A DNA stretch of 64,000 nt. Origin: Clostridiales bacterium. Its GTDB lineage: Bacteria; Bacillota; Clostridia; Lachnospirales; Lachnospiraceae. The stretch spans positions 1-64,000 of the forward strand of contig JAAYNV010000027.1 in NCBI GenBank assembly GCA_012520645.1. The letters are read 5' to 3'. Position 1 is the first letter of the stretch; every line of letters begins with the position of its first letter. Below are positions 26,057-35,919 of the stretch, piece by piece. The notes under the pieces were generated by a model that was not told the origin of the DNA, ran no database searches, and was given only the letters and a program-made list of their open reading frames with translations. A program made the position numbers and the translations under genes.

Positions 26057-26619
26057 ATGAAAAATAGAATAACCTGCAAAATAAACCTGAGTGTCATATT
26101 CATGATTTTTTGCCTTTTTGCTTTTCTTTTGTCGGGGTGCGGAATAGTTGATGAGATAAACGAAAAAAAGGCTGAAATTGTTGATGAATTATACAAACAA
26201 GACGCTAGATTTTATGATATTACCTGGGAGGAAGCAAAAGAAAAATATTTAATTTTAGAGTATATACCGAAACTAACCGATAGTATAGATTGTTTGGAAG
26301 AAGGAAAAGAAGGAATTACTATTAATTATAAAGCGGTTCAAGATTATAAAGAATTATGTAAGGAATTTGATTCCGTAATTGGTGAGATGGGCTATAATCA
26401 ATATTATGATCATAAGATAGGCGACGAATTTAGTAAAGCATATCACACAAACTTGATCATTGATGGAAAAGAAGTTAAAAAAATTACAGCCCAGTTACTT
26501 TGTATTGTTGTATTTCTGGAAAAAAATTAGAATATACCGAAAGCTATAACGTTTATGTAAACCTTTATCTTAACGAGAGATCCACCTTTAAAAAAATGAA
26601 AGGTGGGATACAACAATGA
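26057..26619 (+). CDS. Lipoprotein with a frameshift at a 7-A run
   Basis: A lipoprotein with signal and lipobox FLLSGCG (Cys near residue 31). The mature part is acidic and unknown to me. In frame 0 it stops at 26530. Reading one base back after the A run at 26520-26526 gives LEYTESYNVYVNLYL and on to a TGA at 26617-26619. That TGA overlaps the ATG of the next gene (ATGA at 26616-26619), a typical coupled arrangement, and this supports the longer frame. AGAAGGG precedes the ATG at 26057. Eight A instead of seven would give one intact frame of 187-188 codons. Confidence 0.7.
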
Positions 26620-27131
26620 GGTTTTCATCTTTAATCATACATAGTTTAAAGATTGTTTTACGTATATTTACTTACGCAGTAGGCCTATTACTTCTATTGA
26701 GCTTAATTGGTAATGATTTACGGTTTAAGCCAAGTAATTTATCAGAATTGCTCTATTCGTTTCATGATGTTCCGTTAAACGTAATATTTGAAAGATATTT
26801 TAAACATTTTTTCGATATTATGTTTAACTGCGCTACCATTGCAGGTTTTACAATGATTCCCTTTGCTTTTCGTCTTGGCTTTAAAGGGTTTCACGAGGCG
26901 TTTTAGCATGAGCTTGATACGGGTCATTATCGTATTATTAATACAGAAACAAACAAAGAGGTATACAGAGGGTACGATGGGCTTGAAAATGCTTTTATGG
27001 TTATTTTATCACGCATTATTGTCATCGGTATGATATTTTCACTATCTTTTATTTTAATACCAATTATGTTATTATGGGATATAGTAAAGCTGGTTATCAT
27101 GATTGTTAACCTAATAAAAGGGAATGAGTAA
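26616..27131 (+). pseudogene. Membrane protein interrupted by an in-frame TAG
   Basis: An open frame of 171 codons, broken by one amber codon at 26904-26906 (codon 97). Before it are two hydrophobic helices; after it, with no frame change, comes a soluble stretch (TGHYRIINTETNKEVYRGYD) and two more helices, ending at TAA 27129-27131. The code after the stop is plainly coding in character. AAAGGTGGG lies 8 nt before the ATG. Either a one-base nonsense mutation (for example AAG or CAG to TAG), a base-call error or readthrough. Function unknown. Confidence 0.7.
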
Positions 27132-27217
27132 TGCACCGTTATTCTTTTTTATGACAATTGTGTTATCATCTCGGCTTATGTCTTAACAAACGAACCTAAA
27201 CACAGAGGTAATCAATC

Positions 27218-28231
27218 ATGGAAAAAAAGCCTACAATTAAAACGATTGCAAAAATTGCCGGCGTATCTCATGTGACGGTTTCAAAGGCACTGCGAGATGC
27301 TCCTGATATTTCTTCGCAAACTAAAGCCCGTATCGTTCAGATTGCAACGGATATAGGCTATACGCCCAATGCTGCCGCGAGAAATTTATCTACAAACAAT
27401 TCCGGTACCATTGGCATGATTGTTCCGGCCATGGGAGAAAACACGGCTTATAATGCTATTTTTAATGAAATTAGTGCGGTTGCCGCTGAAAATGGTTATT
27501 GTGTAATGCTAGGCAGCAGTCATCGTGACATTGAGCTTGAAAAAAAGCATTGTAAAATGATGGTGGAAAATCGTGTAGGGGCGCTTATTGTTGCCTCCTG
27601 TACCAGTGATGTTTCACACATTAAAGATATCTGCAAAAATATGATACCGGTTTTGTTTGTGGGAGGCAAAACCGACCCGAATGAAAAATACTCCATGCTT
27701 TGCGATTATCGTTATAGCGCCACTCTTGCGGTTGAACATCTGTATAGCTTAGGACATAGAGATATTGCCTTTTTTGCCTATGGACCGGATAACCTGACCA
27801 TACGGCAAAAGGAAGAAGGTTTTGTTACTGAAATGTCAAAGCGCGGGCTGCCTCCAAAAATATTCAAAACAGGACATGCTTCAAACACTCTTGCTGCCGG
27901 CATGGAGCTGACGGAGCAACTTATTGCACAAAACAATTTGCCAACAGCTATCTGGTGTGCCAGTGATTTAATGGCTGTCGGTGTGATAAATGCACTTAAG
28001 TCACATGGTTTGTCTGCACCGGAAGATGTTTCTGTAATAGGACACGATGATTTATACTTTGATTTGTTCCCCGATATTACATTGACAACATTGCATACAC
28101 CTATGGCGGAAATTGGAAGAGCAGCCGTTAACCTTGCTTTATCGCTGATGAATTGTGAAAAGGAAGTAGAGTCCAGACAGCTATTTCGCACTTCGCTGGT
28201 TGTTCGCCATACAACTGGAAACTGTAAATGA
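27218..28231 (+). CDS. LacI family transcriptional regulator
   Basis: A 337-aa LacI/GalR repressor. The helix-turn-helix and hinge are at residues 5-60 (IAKIAGVSHVTVSKALRD, then ARNLSTNNSGTIGMIVP), and a periplasmic-binding-protein-like effector domain follows (VSVIGHDDLYFDLFPDITLT near residue 270). CAGAGGTAA precedes the ATG. It converges on the YfcC-type transporter gene, which is a likely target. The effector cannot be read from the sequence. Confidence 0.9.
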   Translation: MEKKPTIKTIAKIAGVSHVTVSKALRDAPDISSQTKARIVQIATDIGYTPNAAARNLSTNNSGTIGMIVPAMGENTAYNAIFNEISAVAAENGYCVMLGSSHRDIELEKKHCKMMVENRVGALIVASCTSDVSHIKDICKNMIPVLFVGGKTDPNEKYSMLCDYRYSATLAVEHLYSLGHRDIAFFAYGPDNLTIRQKEEGFVTEMSKRGLPPKIFKTGHASNTLAAGMELTEQLIAQNNLPTAIWCASDLMAVGVINALKSHGLSAPEDVSVIGHDDLYFDLFPDITLTTLHTPMAEIGRAAVNLALSLMNCEKEVESRQLFRTSLVVRHTTGNCK

Positions 28232-28233
28232 CA

Positions 28234-28269
28234 AGAGCCTGTGAACAATGAAATTTGTTCACAGGCTCT
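28234..28269. terminator. Bidirectional terminator
   Basis: A 15-bp perfect stem AGAGCCTGTGAACAA / TTGTTCACAGGCTCT with a 6-nt loop lies between the convergent LacI and transporter genes. Confidence 0.75.
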
Positions 28270-28271
28270 AT

Positions 28272-29615
28272 CTAATAACCTATCAATGATGCAAGTAGAG
28301 TTAACAGTCCTCCAGTTAAAATATAGATGCCAACCAATGGAATATAGAAATGAATCCATTTTTCGTAAGGCTCCTCTGCTACAGCAAGAACACCATTCAA
28401 GGTTGTAGAAATAGGCGAAGCCAGATTTGTCAGTCCATCGCCCAACTGGAAGGCGAAAACTGCCGATTGTCTGCTAATTCCCAATGTATCTGCCATAGGT
28501 GTTAAAAGAGGCATAACAAGTGCTGCTTTTGCTGAACCAGAGGTTACCAAAAAATTGATACTTGCATTGAACACAAACATCCCTAAGAGCTGAATTTGTA
28601 AAGGAAGATAGCTAATCCCCCTTGTCATAGAATGAGTAATGGTATCCATGATATTTCCGTCCATTAAAATAATGCGAATTGTTGCAGCAATTCCAATAAT
28701 AAGAACACCTTTCATCATCTTTTTGCAGCCTTCTGTAAATGTTTCACAAATATATGATGGTGCAAATCCACTACTAAGCCCCATAATTGTTCCAGTAATT
28801 AGAAACATTACAACGATGTCACTTGTTCCCCAGCCTAATTTTGAAATGCCAAAGGTTAACATAATAAACGATAACACAAATTCAGTGACCGCCAGCTTTT
28901 GTCTTAGAGCCATGTTCTTCTTGTGTTTAGTTGCATTTTGCTGAGGTACCCTGTGTTTTGAGGCATAATACATCAAATATAGACTGGTTACAAGATTCAA
29001 CACCAACAGCGTAACCCATCTAAGCCCAGCACCCGAATAAAGCGGAATTTCTGCTATCATCTGTGCAGTTCCAACGCTGAAAGGGTTGAATATGCCGGCT
29101 GTAAATCCGGCATTGGTACCCAGTGCAACCATTGCCATTCCGCACATTTTAGGAATACCAAGTTCTTTTGCAGCAGCAATCCCAATTGGTACAAATACCA
29201 CTGAAGCTGTAGTAAGTCCCATAGTAAAACCAAATATAGAAAATAAGCATACAAATATTGGGATAATCCATAGCTCCCTACTTTTTATGTGAGAAAGTAA
29301 ACCTTCACATAGAACAGACAAACACTCCGTTTTCAAAATCACTTCAAAGGTGCCGCCTATAAGTAAAATAAAAAATATTAACGATGAAGTTTTTGCAGAA
29401 GAAAGGGCTTCATAAAATTTATGAAATATTAAATATGGTGCAATTGGTGTATTTTCTACCTTGTAATAGCTTCCGGAAACCACAAGAGTTTGTTTCGTTG
29501 CCTCATCAAAGACGCAATCAAATTGTCCGGCAGGAATAATATAAGTCATCAGGCAAGCCAGCAATACTAATAAAAGTAAAATAATATATGTATGAGGAAT
29601 TATTTTATTCTTCAT
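28272..29615 (-). CDS. YfcC-family carboxylate/peptide-type transporter
   Basis: A 447-aa membrane protein with about 11-12 helices, of the YfcC/C4-dicarboxylate anaerobic carrier-like family. It has an opening PHTYIILLLLVLLACLMTYI helix followed by IPAGQF, repeated re-entrant-type segments with small residues (TNAGFTAGIFNPFSVG and NFLVTSGSAKAALVMPLLTP), and GDGLTNLASPIS near the end. The substrate is not certain. ATG 29615 is preceded by AGGTGA; an upstream start at 29678 lacks support. Confidence 0.85.
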   Translation of the reverse strand: MKNKIIPHTYIILLLLVLLACLMTYIIPAGQFDCVFDEATKQTLVVSGSYYKVENTPIAPYLIFHKFYEALSSAKTSSLIFFILLIGGTFEVILKTECLSVLCEGLLSHIKSRELWIIPIFVCLFSIFGFTMGLTTASVVFVPIGIAAAKELGIPKMCGMAMVALGTNAGFTAGIFNPFSVGTAQMIAEIPLYSGAGLRWVTLLVLNLVTSLYLMYYASKHRVPQQNATKHKKNMALRQKLAVTEFVLSFIMLTFGISKLGWGTSDIVVMFLITGTIMGLSSGFAPSYICETFTEGCKKMMKGVLIIGIAATIRIILMDGNIMDTITHSMTRGISYLPLQIQLLGMFVFNASINFLVTSGSAKAALVMPLLTPMADTLGISRQSAVFAFQLGDGLTNLASPISTTLNGVLAVAEEPYEKWIHFYIPLVGIYILTGGLLTLLASLIGY

Positions 29616-29736
29616 TATTTCACCTGCCTTAAAATGTAATTTGGTTAATATTATATCATGATTTTGGTAGTAACTCAATGTAATATAAAGCTAACTTTAT
29701 GAAACACTTTATTCTTGAACCTTAAAATTCATATAT

Positions 29737-30849
29737 TCAAAACTGTCCCATAATCTCCATATACTCAAAGTCAGAAAGCTCTCCTTTTTGGTTTTGCTCC
29801 ATGTAAGATACAGCGAGTGCCACTTGCTTGTTCCATTCATCAACTGATAGCTTGCCACGGTTTTTTCGTGTTTTCAATCGGTTATAAACTTTGTCGTACT
29901 CTTGCTGAGCAGGGGTACGCTTTTCTTTTTTCTGTGTTTCTTTAATATGAGCACCAATATCACGACAGGTTTTTGTATCACCCTTTTTCTTTTGGTTAGG
30001 TGCGATATTGGAACAATAGCAAGTGTTATGTCCCGACAACAGCAAAAAGTATTTTCCACAGTTATGACACTTGCGTGGACAATGCCCATTCATTAGGGCT
30101 CTGAAGAAATCCAAGTGTAAAAATGCACCCATGCTTTTAAATACAATGCGTTCAGCAATTAAATATTCTTTTTCATTTTCGGGATTACGCATAGGAGCAT
30201 ACTCAATGCCGACTTCTCTTGTCTGTGTAAAATTAAAGCTTGGTAAAGGCGGCATAGTCATACGGATTTCATTCAAAAGCTTTGTATCTGTAAAAAAGCT
30301 GAAAACTCCAACAGCATAATGTTCCTCATTGCGTTTATTTAATTTTTCAAAATACAAATCCAGCATCACTGAAATATATTTTTTGAAAGCAATAGTTTCA
30401 TCAATAATAGAAATTAGCTTGAAAATAAAGTGATACAATACTTCACCTTGATGAGTGGTTCTATCAATCATTGCCTTAAAACCTTGCTGTTGAGAATTAA
30501 AAATATCAACGAGCATGGAGTGCCCAAACTCTTTATCAATTAAATAGTAAAACGGCGGTAAGGTAATCGCCAAGTCTAAAACCTTGTTTAACTTGTTCTG
30601 TATTTCAGTAACGGTTGCAAGGTCTTTTTTTATGCGCGAATCAAATAAGGTCTGCATTGCACCTACAAGAGCATTGCGACTGCTGTTCATTTCAACTAAA
30701 TAGTCATCACTTAAATTTAAGATATCAGTTGTACATTGCCCCAAAGGAATTTTGTTGCCGTTAATCAATATTTGATTTTTCCAAAACATCAAGGTGAATT
30801 CCTGCAATGTATTCACCTTTTCGTTTCTTCCTTTTCTTCCCTCAATCAT
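29737..30849 (-). CDS. DUF6076-like protein with a CxxC zinc motif
   Basis: A 370-aa protein of the kind carried by mobilizable elements of gut Firmicutes. The N-terminal ~250 residues are mostly helical. A C-terminal zinc-finger-like part near residues 265-290 has CPRKCHNCGKYF, followed by CYCSN and a further Cys, and then a very basic tail (KKKGDTKTC, KETQKKEKRTP). This resembles the CGNR-type finger, which suggests nucleic-acid binding. The AAGAGGT RBS is 8 nt before the ATG. It diverges from the RepA-like gene. Role unknown. Confidence 0.7.
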   Translation of the reverse strand: MIEGRKGRNEKVNTLQEFTLMFWKNQILINGNKIPLGQCTTDILNLSDDYLVEMNSSRNALVGAMQTLFDSRIKKDLATVTEIQNKLNKVLDLAITLPPFYYLIDKEFGHSMLVDIFNSQQQGFKAMIDRTTHQGEVLYHFIFKLISIIDETIAFKKYISVMLDLYFEKLNKRNEEHYAVGVFSFFTDTKLLNEIRMTMPPLPSFNFTQTREVGIEYAPMRNPENEKEYLIAERIVFKSMGAFLHLDFFRALMNGHCPRKCHNCGKYFLLLSGHNTCYCSNIAPNQKKKGDTKTCRDIGAHIKETQKKEKRTPAQQEYDKVYNRLKTRKNRGKLSVDEWNKQVALAVSYMEQNQKGELSDFEYMEIMGQF

Positions 30850-31134
30850 AAAATTACCTCTTTTGTATCAGATGAATTTTTGAGATGTACCTGACCTTGC
30901 GATACACCTCCAAAAGCTATTGAAAAGTTTTTAAAATCTGTTACTATTATTGTATCAGATATATCTTAAAATATCAATCAGTAACTTTGTATCTTGAAAA
31001 TTGAATGATTGTCTAAAGGTGATACGGTTGCCACGACCTCGAAAGAGCGAGCGACGGAAACGACGGAGAAAACCTCGGTTAGGAACTGCTTTAGGTAGAA
31101 CGACGAAACTGAAAATCAAAAAAGGAGAATGCAA

Positions 31135-32121
31135 ATGAAAAACAAACTTGAAACCATGGATGCAGAAACTCTAATGACCACACCACTTGAACAACTGAAA
31201 TTTATTGTAGATGGACTCATTCCACAAGGACTGCACATTTTAGCAGGCTCACCGAAAATCGGTAAGAGCTGGCTGTCGCTGTGGATTTGCTTACAGGTTG
31301 CAAAAGGCGAAAAGGTTTGGAGTTTTGAAACTTGCAAGAGCGAAGTGCTCTATCTCTGTCTTGAAGATAGCTTTGCGAGAATACAAAACAGGCTATTTGA
31401 AATTACAGATGATGCACCGCCTAATCTTCACTTTGCAATTATGAGCGACACCATCGGAAACGGTTTGGAAATTCAGATTGAAAACTTTATCAAGGAACAT
31501 TCTGAAACAGGCTTAATCGTAATTGATACATTACAAAAAGTTCGCAGCAATACTTCTGCAAATGTAAATCCCTATGCCGCCGACTACGATGACATCAATG
31601 CACTGAAACAAATTGCTGATAAATATAAGATTGCGATTGTTTTGGTTCATCACCTTAGAAAAACAGGTGACAGTGACCCACTGAATATGATTTCCGGCAC
31701 CAGTGGCATCGCCGGCGGTGCTGATACCAACTTTGTTTTACAAAAAGACAAGCGAACTGAAAATACGGCAATGCTCATCTGCACAGGACGTGATACTGAA
31801 CAACGAGAATTGTTTTTGGAATTTAATAAAGACAGTTTTCTTTGGGAACTTCGTGAACCAATTGAGGTGGAGCAGAAAAAAGTTTATGAGGTGATTATTC
31901 TTCTTTCTGACTTTATCAAATCGGTTAAAAGTTTTACCGGAACAGCAACGGAACTTGCAGAAAAGCTTAAAGAGTTTAACCAAACAGAATGTTCGCCACC
32001 AATTTTAAAAAAGAAGATTATTAAGCACATGAGTTATTTAACGGAAAACAACATTTCATATTCCGAAAATAGGACATTTGAAAGACGAGAATTTACACTT
32101 GTTTATGATGGTAAAAAGTGA
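31135..32121 (+). CDS. RepA-like AAA ATPase of the mobilizable element
   Basis: A RecA-fold ATPase related to plasmid RepA/DnaB-type helicases. Walker A HILAGSPKIGKSWLSLW lies near residue 40, Walker B GLIVIDTLQKV near 125, and VLVHHLRKTGDSDPLNMISG near 165, followed by a C-terminal winged-helix-like part. Such proteins aid replication of an excised element. Start chosen at the second ATG (31135), 7 nt after AAAGGAG; ATG 31129 is too close to the RBS. Confidence 0.85.
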   Translation: MKNKLETMDAETLMTTPLEQLKFIVDGLIPQGLHILAGSPKIGKSWLSLWICLQVAKGEKVWSFETCKSEVLYLCLEDSFARIQNRLFEITDDAPPNLHFAIMSDTIGNGLEIQIENFIKEHSETGLIVIDTLQKVRSNTSANVNPYAADYDDINALKQIADKYKIAIVLVHHLRKTGDSDPLNMISGTSGIAGGADTNFVLQKDKRTENTAMLICTGRDTEQRELFLEFNKDSFLWELREPIEVEQKKVYEVIILLSDFIKSVKSFTGTATELAEKLKEFNQTECSPPILKKKIIKHMSYLTENNISYSENRTFERREFTLVYDGKK

Positions 32122-32339
32122 AAATGACGGTATGACGGTTGAAAACCTCCCCCTAAATTTGCCGTCTTTGCCGTCAGCACCGTCAGCAAAGAGTAATCTC
32201 GCCACCGTTGCCACCTGTTCGCCCCTTTGTGCCGAGAATGACGATGGGGTGGACTAATGCCCACCCATACAAATAAAACGCAAATTAACCCACCGTTGCG
32301 GACAACTTTGGATTTGCACCGATTTCAGATTAGCAGAGG

Positions 32340-32440
32340 AGCTTTGAGTTGCGAAATCCTACCCTTTAGGGTAGGGCGAGCATAGCGTCCGCCTATACGG
32401 CGGCCACTGCTCGGCGGGAGACCCGCACCCCTTTAGAACG
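32340..32440 (+). other. Candidate oriT region
   Basis: The 355-base gap upstream of mobC is GC-richer than its surroundings and rich in dyads: CTACCC-TTTA-GGGTAG (about 32360-32375), a CGAGCA...TGCTCG pair about 30 bp apart, and CCGCC-TATA-CGGCGG between them. Direct repeats of GCCGTC lie around 32160-32190. Transfer origins of MOBP elements usually sit just before mobC and consist of such inverted repeats beside the nick site. The nick position is not determined. Confidence 0.5.
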
Positions 32441-32476
32441 AAGAAATGACATATCAATGTGAAACGGAGGAATTGA

Positions 32477-32806
32477 ATGAAACAAACAAAAGACAAGAAT
32501 TACGCATTTAGGATATCTGCAAAAGACTTAGACACTATCAAAAAGAAGTCTAAAAAAGCAAAGTTGACAGTTACCGAATATATTACACAGTCGGCATTAG
32601 GCAAAGAAATCATAATTATAGATGGACTTCCCGAGATAGTAAGTCAGTTAAAAAAGATAGGTAATAACCTAAACCAGTTGACAATGCTCAGTCACCAAGG
32701 TGTGATTAACACAGTTAAACTTGATGAAACCGAGGAAAGTCTAACCGCAATCTATTGGAAAATTAACGAACTGACAAAGGTGGTGGATGAGCGTGGCAGT
32801 GTTTAG
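32477..32806 (+). CDS. mobC: MobC-type relaxosome accessory protein
   Basis: A 109-aa mobilization protein. It has a ribbon-helix-helix-like N-terminus (YAFRISAKDLDTIKKKSKKA, then LTVTEYITQSALGK) and the hallmark LKKIGNNLNQLTML of the MobC family. It would bind oriT and help the relaxase nick. ACGGAGGAATTGA gives a strong RBS. The 3' end overlaps the relaxase gene by 20 bases. Confidence 0.9.
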   Translation: MKQTKDKNYAFRISAKDLDTIKKKSKKAKLTVTEYITQSALGKEIIIIDGLPEIVSQLKKIGNNLNQLTMLSHQGVINTVKLDETEESLTAIYWKINELTKVVDERGSV

Positions 32807-33815
32807 TGCAGTCAAAAACAAGAAGCAAACCAAGGGAGCAATGGCTGGGGTTCTTAATTATATCTCGGACAGCAACAAGGTTTACTACAACGATATACCT
32901 TTAAGGACAGGCATCAACTGCAATTATTACAGTGGCTTTGCTGAGATGTGCCTCACCAAACAGCAGTACAAGAAAGATGATGGCAGACAGTTTTATCAAT
33001 TTGTGCAATCCTTTCCCGAGGAAGACGATGTCACTCCATTGGAGGTTCATCAAATTGGTTTGGAACTTGCACAGAAACTGTTCCCCGATTTTGAAGTTAT
33101 GGTTGCCACACACTGCAATACCAAGCACCCCCACAATCACATTGTGGTAAACTCTGTCAGCTTCAAAACAGGCAAAAAGCTACATCAAAATCACGATGTT
33201 ATAATGGAGCAACGAATGGTCAATGACCAAATTTGTATGGCACATGGGCTGATGGTTTTAGAGCCTTACCAAAAATTGAAACGAGGACAAGCTATAAAGC
33301 AAAAAGAATATCGCGCAGCCCAACGAAATCAAAGTTGGAAGTTACAACTTATTGCCGCCATTGAAGATGCTCTTTTATATTCCATTGATAGAGAAAGTTT
33401 CATTCACAATATGGAATATGAGGGTTATGAGGTCAACTGGAGCGATAGGAGAAAATATATCACCTACACCACTCCCGAGGGTTATAAGTGCCGAGATAAC
33501 AAGCTACACGATGACACTTATTTCAAGAAAAATTTAGAAAAGTTATTTATATTCAGACAAGAAACAGGTTTTAAACCTCTTACCTATGAGCTACCGGAGG
33601 GATGGTTGGGTGAAATGCAAGCACACTATGGACTTACCGAAGATGTAATTTCACTGGGCAAAAACCTTGAAAGCGTTGGTGATACCCCACCACCAATTAC
33701 CCCAAAAATTTGGACAGACAGAAAACAAAAACAACGTGAAAACTTGAAAAAGCTTGCGGCAGGTCACAAAATTCAAAGTGAGCAAGAACAAGATTTTGAA
33801 ATGAGAATGTATTAA
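32787..33815 (+). CDS. MOBP-type relaxase
   Basis: A 342-aa relaxase/mobilization nuclease. The N-terminal ~150 residues hold the expected motifs: an early conserved Tyr segment (AGVLNYISDSNK), and the metal-binding three-His motif HCNTKHPHNHIVVNSVSF near residue 112. It nicks oriT and stays covalently bound to the DNA for transfer through a helper's secretion system. The C-terminal part (~residues 180-342) is basic and less conserved. GGTGG is 5-6 nt before the ATG. Confidence 0.92.
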   Translation: MSVAVFSAVKNKKQTKGAMAGVLNYISDSNKVYYNDIPLRTGINCNYYSGFAEMCLTKQQYKKDDGRQFYQFVQSFPEEDDVTPLEVHQIGLELAQKLFPDFEVMVATHCNTKHPHNHIVVNSVSFKTGKKLHQNHDVIMEQRMVNDQICMAHGLMVLEPYQKLKRGQAIKQKEYRAAQRNQSWKLQLIAAIEDALLYSIDRESFIHNMEYEGYEVNWSDRRKYITYTTPEGYKCRDNKLHDDTYFKKNLEKLFIFRQETGFKPLTYELPEGWLGEMQAHYGLTEDVISLGKNLESVGDTPPPITPKIWTDRKQKQRENLKKLAAGHKIQSEQEQDFEMRMY

Positions 33816-33829
33816 AGGAGATTAACGAT

Positions 33830-34123
33830 ATGAGAAATGAAAAACAAATTGCACAGCATTATTTGAGAACCAAAATTTTAGGCGCTTATGAAACTACCGA
33901 TGTTATTTGGCAAAGTGATAGCAAGGGTAATTTGCGAAGAACCTTCGATGACAGTTTTGTTTATTCTGATAATAACCACCACACCATAGAGCGTGATATG
34001 GAGGTGGACGGAAAAGTGTTCCGAGTACATTCCGTATTCCCGATAAAGAGTACCTCCACTCCAACTAAAAAAATATTAAAAATCATTGAAAGTGATTGTG
34101 AAAAATCTCTTAAAAATGCTTGA
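33830..34123 (+). CDS. Small element-encoded protein of unknown function
   Basis: 97 aa, charged, no membrane segment. AAAGGAGATTAACGAT gives a strong RBS. It follows the relaxase by 14 bp and precedes the recombinase, so it belongs to the same transcript. A transfer- or excision-related role is only an inference from position. Confidence 0.75.
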   Translation: MRNEKQIAQHYLRTKILGAYETTDVIWQSDSKGNLRRTFDDSFVYSDNNHHTIERDMEVDGKVFRVHSVFPIKSTSTPTKKILKIIESDCEKSLKNA

Positions 34124-34207
34124 TTTCAGTAGACTTGTGCAAGCTGTTACGGTATGTTTGAATTGCCGTATTCAGTTTGCCACAGAAGAAAAGGAGGATT
34201 TTTAAGT

Positions 34208-35908
34208 ATGGCAAACAACGAAAAATATACAATACTTTACGGAAGATTAAGTCAAGAAGATGAGCGTGAGGGTGAGAGCAACAGTATAGGAAATCAACGA
34301 ATGATGCTCCAAAAGTATGCCGAGGAGAAAGGTTTTGAAAACACCAAATTTCTGTTTGATGATGGTTACAGCGGTACTAACTTCAACCGACCTGCTTGGA
34401 ATGAAATTATGGAACTCATTGAAAGCAATCAAGTGGAAACGCTGATTATCAAAGATATGAGTAGGCTTGGCAGAGATTATCTGCAAATAGGTAACTTGAT
34501 GGAACACACTTTTCCCAACTTTAATGTAAGGCTTATCGCAATCAATGATGCAGTTGATACCCTATATGGAGACAACGATTTCACGCCGTTCCGAAACCTG
34601 TTTAACGATTTCTATGCAAAAGATTGCAGTAAAAAGATACGAGCAGTCAAAAAAGCACAGGCTGAACGAGGAGAAAGAGTTGCTACAAGGCCACCTTATG
34701 GGTATAAAAAGGATGCTGAAAATCCCAAAAAACTTGTGATAGATGAGGATGCAGCTGAGGTTGTAAAGTATATCTTCAAGCTGTGCTCCGAGGGTAGAGG
34801 TCCAAGTCAAATTGCAAGGCAGTTAACCGAAGAACAGATTGTAAATCCAAGTAACCATTATTTTAATATGACAGGTGTAGCTCTTACAAATCTAAACACG
34901 GAAAAAGCAACAGTTTGGAATAGCCGAACCGTTCTCGCTATCATTGACGATGAAACCTATCTTGGACATACAATAAGTATGAAATACACAACAGCATCTT
35001 ACAAAAACAAAAAGCGTATTTTACGTCCTGAAAATGAATGGTTAAGATTTGAGAATACTCACCAATTCATTATCGAGAAAGAACTATGGAATATTGCCCA
35101 CGATGTCAGAAAAAGCAAAAAGCGTTCCAGAAAAGATATGGATGAACCCAATCCCTATTCCGGAATGATATTCTGTGCCAACTGCGGTGAACCTTTGGTT
35201 CTCCATCGTGCTCATACAATGGAAGAAAGCAAAAATAATTTTATGTGTTCCAAGTACAAAAGGTTTGGCAAGGAAAAATGTACTGCTCATTACCTCAGAC
35301 AAACATTGCTTGAAAAGGTTATATTAGATGATTTGAAAAGAGTTACGCACTTTGCAAGACAGGACGAAGCCTTATTCGCACAGTATGTCAATGAGAAAAA
35401 TACTGCCGAAACAAGAAAAGAAATCACTCGTCTGCAAAAAGAAATTGATGTCATGAAAAAGCGTGACCTTGAGTTGACAGCCTTATTTAAGCGACTGTAT
35501 GAGGACAATGTACTTGGCAGAATTCCCGATGAACATTATAGAACACTGTCGGAGCAGTACATCTTAGAGCAGAAAACTTTGAGAGAAACCATTCCACAGT
35601 CAGAAGAGCATATGACAAAACTCAAGAATTCACTTACCAATGTGGATAGGTTCATTGAGAAAGCAAAAAAATATACAGACCTCACAGAGTTGACTCCGGA
35701 GATACTGCATATATTTATTGAAAGGATTGAGGTTGGCGAAAGAGCCGAGAAATACTCACGCACTGCACCACAAGATATTTGGATTCACTATCGTGACATT
35801 GGAATGTTAAATGATGTGAAAAAGCAATTTGATATTCTGTCACAAGAAGAAATGTTCGGTACGGATGAACTGTATGCATGGGATGACGGCTTACAGCCTG
35901 CGATTTAA
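34208..35908 (+). CDS. Large serine recombinase (TnpX-type)
   Basis: A 566-aa site-specific recombinase that would integrate and excise the element. Domains in order: N-terminal resolvase with the catalytic Ser in ILYGRLSQEDE and the conserved SRLGRDYLQIG, a recombinase domain (~residues 165-290), a zinc ribbon (FCANCGEPLVLH, then CSKYKRFGKEKC), a coiled-coil stretch (TRKEITRLQKEIDVMKKRD), and a DUF4368-like end (HIFIERIEVGERAEKYSRT). ATG 34208 has AAAGGAGGA 8 nt upstream; an earlier start at 34154 has none. Confidence 0.95.
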   Translation: MANNEKYTILYGRLSQEDEREGESNSIGNQRMMLQKYAEEKGFENTKFLFDDGYSGTNFNRPAWNEIMELIESNQVETLIIKDMSRLGRDYLQIGNLMEHTFPNFNVRLIAINDAVDTLYGDNDFTPFRNLFNDFYAKDCSKKIRAVKKAQAERGERVATRPPYGYKKDAENPKKLVIDEDAAEVVKYIFKLCSEGRGPSQIARQLTEEQIVNPSNHYFNMTGVALTNLNTEKATVWNSRTVLAIIDDETYLGHTISMKYTTASYKNKKRILRPENEWLRFENTHQFIIEKELWNIAHDVRKSKKRSRKDMDEPNPYSGMIFCANCGEPLVLHRAHTMEESKNNFMCSKYKRFGKEKCTAHYLRQTLLEKVILDDLKRVTHFARQDEALFAQYVNEKNTAETRKEITRLQKEIDVMKKRDLELTALFKRLYEDNVLGRIPDEHYRTLSEQYILEQKTLRETIPQSEEHMTKLKNSLTNVDRFIEKAKKYTDLTELTPEILHIFIERIEVGERAEKYSRTAPQDIWIHYRDIGMLNDVKKQFDILSQEEMFGTDELYAWDDGLQPAI

Positions 35909-35919
35909 AGACAGCAAAA

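Noticed and set aside
26927..27136. Minus-strand ORF behind the amber codon
   Set aside because: The plus-strand continuation of the membrane protein explains this stretch better.
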